A stretch of 64,000 nucleotides of DNA, from positions 806,001-870,000 of the forward strand of contig NZ_VFNC01000003.1 of assembly GCF_006715395.1 (NCBI RefSeq), written 5' to 3'. This DNA comes from Streptomyces sp. SLBN-31. GTDB lineage: Bacteria; Actinomycetota; Actinomycetes; Streptomycetales; Streptomycetaceae. Shown piece by piece: positions 60,316-64,000 of this stretch. A program made the translations under genes and the position numbers. Each line of letters starts with the position of its first letter. Position 1 is the first letter of the stretch. Under the pieces are notes generated by a model. The model saw only the letters and a list, made by a program, of their open reading frames with translations, was not told the origin of the DNA and made no database searches.

Positions 60316-60962
60316 CGCTGGGCCCAGCCGGGCTGCAGCGGGCCGGTGGCCAGGAACGCGGTGAGTACCACGGGTACGGTGCCCGCGCCGAGCGCGGCGG
60401 CCAGCCGGCCGGCGGCCCGTCCCGGACCGGCCTTCGCCAGCCGCCACCACACGGCACCGACCACGGAGAACAGGCACCCGGCGTACAGCCACAGTTGGAG
60501 GGAGAGGCGGGTGTCCGTGCCCGTGCCGGCGCCGTGGAAGAGGGCGAACGGCCAGGCCGCGTAGGCCAGCCAGTGCACCGCCTTCCAGCGCCGGGCCCCG
60601 ATCCGCAGCCGCAGCGCGCTGGTCACCAGCACCGCCAGCAGCAGATCGAACGCGACCGTGCCGAGCCCGAGCCACAGCGGCCGGTAGGAGGCGGCGAACG
60701 GCAGCACCGTCACCGCCCATCCCAGGCGCACGAACGGGTCGAGGACCGCGGTGACCACGTGCAGCACGAGGAACACCAGGGTCAGGACGGACAGGTTGCG
60801 GTGCAGCAGGCCGATCTCGAAGCGGCCGATCGTGCGGGGCGCGGCCCGGCCGCCTGCGGCGATGCCGAGCACCACGGTGGCGGTGAGCAGCAGCAGCGCC
60901 AGGGTGCCTCCGGCGCGGCCGGCGTACCAGAGCGGGCTGCCGACCAGGGCGAGGGTGGTCAT
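60273..60962 (-). CDS. Ferric-reductase-like transmembrane protein
   Basis: A 229-aa membrane protein with six or so helices (TLALLLLTATVVLGIAAGG, IGLLHRNLSVLTLVFLVLHVVTAVL with His, WLGLGTVAFDLLLAVLVTSALRLRI, RWKAVHWLAYAAWPFALFHGAG with His). This is the heme-binding cytochrome-b-like transmembrane fold of ferric reductases and NOX proteins, but without the cytosolic FAD/NADPH part. The redox partner is probably the NuoF-like flavoprotein. ATG at 60962 overlaps the apbE stop by four bases. Confidence 0.85.
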   Translation of the reverse strand: MTTLALVGSPLWYAGRAGGTLALLLLTATVVLGIAAGGRAAPRTIGRFEIGLLHRNLSVLTLVFLVLHVVTAVLDPFVRLGWAVTVLPFAASYRPLWLGLGTVAFDLLLAVLVTSALRLRIGARRWKAVHWLAYAAWPFALFHGAGTGTDTRLSLQLWLYAGCLFSVVGAVWWRLAKAGPGRAAGRLAAALGAGTVPVVLTAFLATGPLQPGWAQRAALTTALHLGGGQ

Positions 60963-61933
60963 CGGGGGCCTCCGTCGGGGGCGTCGAAGTCGTCGGGCGG
61001 CCAGCCGCCCAGTCGCAGGACCCGTCCGTCCACCGCGACCAGCCGGGCCGGCAGGCCGGTGCCGCGCAGCCAGTCGGCGGCCGCGTGGCCCCGTACGATC
61101 GCCGCCGTGCTCGCCGCGTTGGCGTCCACGCAGGTCGCGGCGGCGACGGTGACGGTGCGCCAGACGGGGGCGGCGGGTTCGCCGGTGGCCGGGTCGACGA
61201 TGTGGTGCACGGTGCGGCCGCCGCGGCGCCAGGTGCGCACCCGGACGCCGGAGGTCGCCAGTGCGCCGGCCGTCACGGTGACCACGGGGCCGTTGCCGGA
61301 CTCGGGGTGGGAGTGGTCGTCGGCGAGCGCGATCCGCCAGCCGCCCTCGGGTGCCGGGCCGGCCACCGCGAGATCGCCGCCCAGGTTGACCACCACCCCG
61401 CAGCCGGCGGCGGCCGCGGCCCGGCGGGCGGCCCGGTCGGCGGCCAGCGCCTTGGCGGTCGCGCCCAGGTCGAGGGAGGTGTGCGGGGGCAGGCGCAGCA
61501 CCGAGGTGCCCGGGTCCCACGCGATCCGGTGCCAGCCGGGGGCGGGCCGGAACACCGGCAGGGGGCGGGCGTCCTCGGGCCGTACGGAGGCGAACGTACG
61601 GTCGTAGCCGAGCGCGATCACCGCCCGCCCGACGGTCGGGTCGACCGCGCCGTCGGTGAGTTCGGCCGCCCTGAGCGCGGCCTGGAGCGCCTCGGCGAAC
61701 CGCGGGCCGACCCGCACCGGGGAGCCTGCGGCCAGGTTCACCCTGCTGAGCTCGGAATCGGCCCGAAACCGACTGCACGTCACGTCGATCGCCCTCAACT
61801 CGTCCCGCAGAACCTCCTCGGCGACGCCCACCGCCCGCGGATCACCCACGAGCAGCACGGCGGTGGTACCGAGAGCGGGGAACGCGACTTCGGCAGGCTC
61901 GCCCGTGGGCGGGGTCGCGGTCGGGGGTGTCAT
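60959..61933 (-). CDS. apbE: FAD:protein FMN transferase (ApbE)
   Basis: A 324-aa flavin transferase that attaches FMN covalently to a Thr in target proteins. Visible: ALGTTAVLLVGDP start; SELSRVN; DGAVDPTVGRAVIALGYD; SLDLGATAKALAADRA (Mg-binding); VVNLGGDLAVAGP; GALATSGVRVRTW and VHHIVDPATGEPA. No signal or lipobox, so cytosolic unless other means. The start overlaps the acidic membrane-protein gene stop. In this operon it should flavinylate a partner. Confidence 0.9.
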   Translation of the reverse strand: MTPPTATPPTGEPAEVAFPALGTTAVLLVGDPRAVGVAEEVLRDELRAIDVTCSRFRADSELSRVNLAAGSPVRVGPRFAEALQAALRAAELTDGAVDPTVGRAVIALGYDRTFASVRPEDARPLPVFRPAPGWHRIAWDPGTSVLRLPPHTSLDLGATAKALAADRAARRAAAAAGCGVVVNLGGDLAVAGPAPEGGWRIALADDHSHPESGNGPVVTVTAGALATSGVRVRTWRRGGRTVHHIVDPATGEPAAPVWRTVTVAAATCVDANAASTAAIVRGHAAADWLRGTGLPARLVAVDGRVLRLGGWPPDDFDAPDGGPR

Positions 61934-62340
61934 GACGCGCCCGTCGTGGTCTGGGGTTGCCGCTGGGTGGGGGTGGGGGGCTGCGCGGGGGACTGGAGGG
62001 CCGGCCGGCGGGCTCCTCCGTCGTCGTCGCCCTCCTCGTCGCCACCGCCGCCGTCGTCGTCGTGCCCGCCGCCGTCGTCGTCCCCGCCCGTGCGGTGGGT
62101 GGTGGCCGAGGAGGAGGGGGCGGCCGGGTTGTGGGCGGCCGGGCCGGCGGGGGCCGGGGAGGCCGAGCCGCCGGGCAGGACGTGGGTGTACACGGCGCCC
62201 AGGGCGGCCGTACCGGCGACAGCCGCGGCGGCGATCCAGCCGGTCAGGCCGCGGATCCGCGTCAGTCCGCGATCGCGGGCGCGCGCCGCGCCGGCGGACG
62301 GCACGGCCGACGGGTCGTAGTCGGGGGGCGGGTACGACAT
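61930..62340 (-). CDS. Membrane protein with acidic Gly/Asp tail; candidate flavinylation target
   Basis: A 136-aa protein. Tyr/Pro-rich start MSYPPPDYDPSAVPS, one helix (LTGWIAAAAVAGTAALGAVYT), Ala/Pro linker, and GGDDDGGGHDDDGGGGDEEGDDDGG acidic tract, ending QRQPQTTTGAS. The final TTGAS loosely recalls the [ST]GAT/S motif flavinylated by ApbE, but the FMN-binding domain is absent; this is only a hint. It leads the operon and its stop overlaps the apbE ATG. Family otherwise not recognised. ATG 62340. Confidence 0.6.
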   Translation of the reverse strand: MSYPPPDYDPSAVPSAGAARARDRGLTRIRGLTGWIAAAAVAGTAALGAVYTHVLPGGSASPAPAGPAAHNPAAPSSSATTHRTGGDDDGGGHDDDGGGGDEEGDDDGGARRPALQSPAQPPTPTQRQPQTTTGAS

Positions 62341-62442
62341 GGCAGCGGCTCCTGGAGGATCGGCGGCCCGCTTTCGGCTGCGTGCACCTCCAGGCTCCGC
62401 GGGCGCACCCCTGGAATCCGCTCACCTCTCCTTCAGAACCGG

Positions 62443-63810
62443 TTAAGATCTCGGACCCGCCGACTCCCGCGTCCACAGCGGCAGTTCCAGTACGACGGTC
62501 AGCCCGCCCCCCGGGGTGTCCTCCAGCCGTACCGTCCCCCCGTTCACCGTGACGAGCCGGTGCACGATGGCGAGGCCCAGCCCGCTGCCCCGGGCCTCGG
62601 GATTGCCGAACCGGTGGAACGCCACCTCCTTGGCCTCCGCGTCCATCCCCGGCCCGTCGTCGACCACCCGGAGCTCGGCCGACCGCCCCGCCACCACGCG
62701 CCGCGCGACGGTCACCCGGCCGCCGTCGTCCACGGCGTCCAGGGCGTTGGCGATCAGGTTGTCGAGGACCTGCTCCAGATGCCCGCAGCCCAGCGCGGCG
62801 GCCGGAGCCGGCCCGGCCGCCGCCGTCAGCCCCACCCCCCGCTCCTCGGCCACCGGCGCCCAGGCGGCCACCCGTTCCTCCACCACCTCGGCGACCGGTA
62901 CGGCGGCGGGCCGGGGCGTGGTCTGCTCGGCGCGCGCCACCGCGAGCAGCCCGTCGACCAGCCGGGAAAGCCGGGCGATCTCCACCTGCGCGGCAGCCAG
63001 TTCCGCCGCGGTCTCGCCCCGCGCCCCGGCGGCCAGCACGTCCAGCCGCAGCCGCAGCGCGGCGAGCGGGGTGCGCAGCTGGTGCGAGACATCGGCGATC
63101 ACGGCCCGGTGCCCGTGCACCAGCGCCTCCGTACGCCCCGCCATCGTGTTGAAGGTGGTGGCCAGCCGCCGTACCTCCGGCGGTCCGCCGTCCACGACGG
63201 CCCGTTCGCCCAGGTTCCCCTCGCCCAGCCGGTGGGCGGCCGCGTCCAGTGTGGACAGCGGACGGCTCACCCAGCGGGCGAGCCGCACGGACAGCAGCAC
63301 GCACGCGGCGAGCCCGAGCGCGCCGATCCCGGCGGACCAGCCCCAGATCGCGGCGATACGGGCGTCCAGCGGCGCGGCGGAACGGGCCAGGACCACGGCC
63401 CCGGCGGGCCGGCGCACGTCCCCGGCCGGCTCGGCGGCCAGCAGCCGTCCCTCGTTCTGCGGCGGTTCCGGCTCGTGCCCGGCGAGCACCCGCCCCACCA
63501 GCTCCTCGGCCTCCTCGCCCTGCGCGGCCTTGCAGGGCGTACTGGCGACCAAGTGCCCCGAGCCGTCGTAGACGGCGGCGCAGTCGCCCGCCTCGGCCGC
63601 CGCGTGGAGCTCCTTGTCCATGGCCGCGGCCGACCGGTGGTCGGAGAGGTGCTCCTCGGCCGCCGCGGCGATCACCCGGGTCGCCGCCTGCTGGTCGTCG
63701 CGGAAGGACACCCGTTCCCGGGCGGTCATCAGCACTCCGAGCGGCACCACCGCCAGGATCAGCAGCACGGTGGTCAGGACGAGGAAGGTCAGGGCGATGC
63801 GCCGGCTCAC
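62443..63810 (-). CDS. Sensor histidine kinase
   Basis: A 455-aa two-component sensor. Two membrane helices (about 8-30 and 155-175) flank an extracytoplasmic domain with a Cys pair (C77, C93). A HAMP domain then joins DHp with H243 in ADVSHQLRTPLAALRL, and the ATPase holds LEQVLDNLIANALDAVDD (N box), VVDDGPGMD (G1) and GSGLGLAIVHRL (G2). GTG at 63810 overlaps the response-regulator stop by four bases. It precedes the redox operon on the same strand by about 100 bases and may control it. Confidence 0.92.
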   Translation of the reverse strand: MSRRIALTFLVLTTVLLILAVVPLGVLMTARERVSFRDDQQAATRVIAAAAEEHLSDHRSAAAMDKELHAAAEAGDCAAVYDGSGHLVASTPCKAAQGEEAEELVGRVLAGHEPEPPQNEGRLLAAEPAGDVRRPAGAVVLARSAAPLDARIAAIWGWSAGIGALGLAACVLLSVRLARWVSRPLSTLDAAAHRLGEGNLGERAVVDGGPPEVRRLATTFNTMAGRTEALVHGHRAVIADVSHQLRTPLAALRLRLDVLAAGARGETAAELAAAQVEIARLSRLVDGLLAVARAEQTTPRPAAVPVAEVVEERVAAWAPVAEERGVGLTAAAGPAPAAALGCGHLEQVLDNLIANALDAVDDGGRVTVARRVVAGRSAELRVVDDGPGMDAEAKEVAFHRFGNPEARGSGLGLAIVHRLVTVNGGTVRLEDTPGGGLTVVLELPLWTRESAGPRS

Positions 63811-64000
63811 GGCGGCGGCTCCCCGGCCCCTTCGGCGTCCCCGACGGCCCCGAGCCGGAACCCGTGCCCGTACACCGTCTCGATCAGCCCCGGCACACCG
63901 AGCTTGCGCCGCAGGGCCGCGACGTGCACGTCCAGCACCTTGGTGGGGCCGTACCAGTGGGCGTCCCAGGCCCGCTCCAGGATCTCCTGCCGGCTCACCG
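63807..64000 (-). CDS. OmpR-family response regulator, C-terminal part (edge-truncated)
   Basis: Only the last about 64 residues are inside the window: MSRQEILERAWDAHWYGPTKVLDVHVAALRRKLGVPGLIETVYGHGFRLG is the winged-helix DNA-binding domain of OmpR/PhoB type, and the frame stays open to the edge. The receiver domain lies beyond 64000. Its stop overlaps the kinase GTG. The pair is a two-component system. Confidence 0.9.
   Translation of the reverse strand, partial: VSRQEILERAWDAHWYGPTKVLDVHVAALRRKLGVPGLIETVYGHGFRLGAVGDAEGAGEPPP

Noticed and set aside
1..64000. tRNA, rRNA, insertion sequence, prophage or attachment site
   Set aside because: No transposase, integrase or RNA gene signature was recognised in either strand.

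Overview
The window is high-GC Streptomyces chromosome (or a very close relative). It shows strong GC3 bias, purine-rich ribosome sites, many GTG starts and almost no TTA codons. It carries aspS, metG, a short-form threonyl-tRNA synthetase and a sequence matching the Streptomyces parS site, which together suggest the conserved core arm near oriC. No rRNA, tRNA, CRISPR array, phage or insertion sequence was seen, and most genes are ordinary chromosomal genes.

Region by region. 1-10 kb: end of an MFS transporter, a mycothiol-dependent isomerase-type protein, a nitrilase-family hydrolase, a LURP-one protein, an RTX-like secreted protein, an M18 aminopeptidase, a long acyl-CoA dehydrogenase with twin upstream palindromes, an SseB protein and a pirin. 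10-18.4 kb: a PAS/GAF/SpoIIE phosphatase with an anti-sigma-type kinase domain, aspS (with the parS-like site inside it), a secreted pectate lyase and metG. 18.5-27.8 kb: a VWA protein with an exact 60-bp tandem repeat, a Tat-exported PhoX preceded by a PHO box, the divergent LysR/snapalysin pair with a LysR-type palindrome, an exonuclease/endonuclease/phosphatase-family membrane protein whose N-terminus is encoded by an interspersed repeat, and small secreted or membrane proteins.

27.9-33.5 kb is the most unusual part. It holds a caspase-like pseudoenzyme, an EACC1-type small protein, a giant protein joining a caspase-like protease, a membrane helix, a solute-binding-like region and a VWA domain, and a lipoprotein solute-binding protein. 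The last three are tightly linked, and the caspase gene has the only TTA (bldA) codon I found in the window. This looks like a membrane-spanning member of the actinobacterial EACC1/caspase conflict systems.

33.5-45 kb: an M20 amidohydrolase, an NPP1-type secreted protein, a candidate secreted-peptide/XRE-TPR receptor pair sharing an operator, a GAF-ANTAR regulator, an L7/L12-CTD-like membrane protein, an editing-domain-less ThrRS behind a Thr-codon attenuator, a nucleoside hydrolase, a Ni/Co transporter under a cobalamin riboswitch with a divergent ArsR regulator, and a sortase-type surface protein. 45-58.5 kb: many secreted or membrane proteins, including a DUF4142 protein, a beta-propeller/Ig-like protein, a TAP-type hydrolase, a sugar-binding lipoprotein, a DUF574 methyltransferase, an epoxide-hydrolase-like protein and a sedolisin.

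58.6-64 kb: a minus-strand electron-transfer operon (acidic membrane protein, ApbE, ferric-reductase-like membrane protein, a duplicated vestigial ORF, NuoF-like flavoprotein, 3-Cys ferredoxin), with 4-base stop/start overlaps at every junction. A two-component system lies just upstream of it and runs off the right edge.
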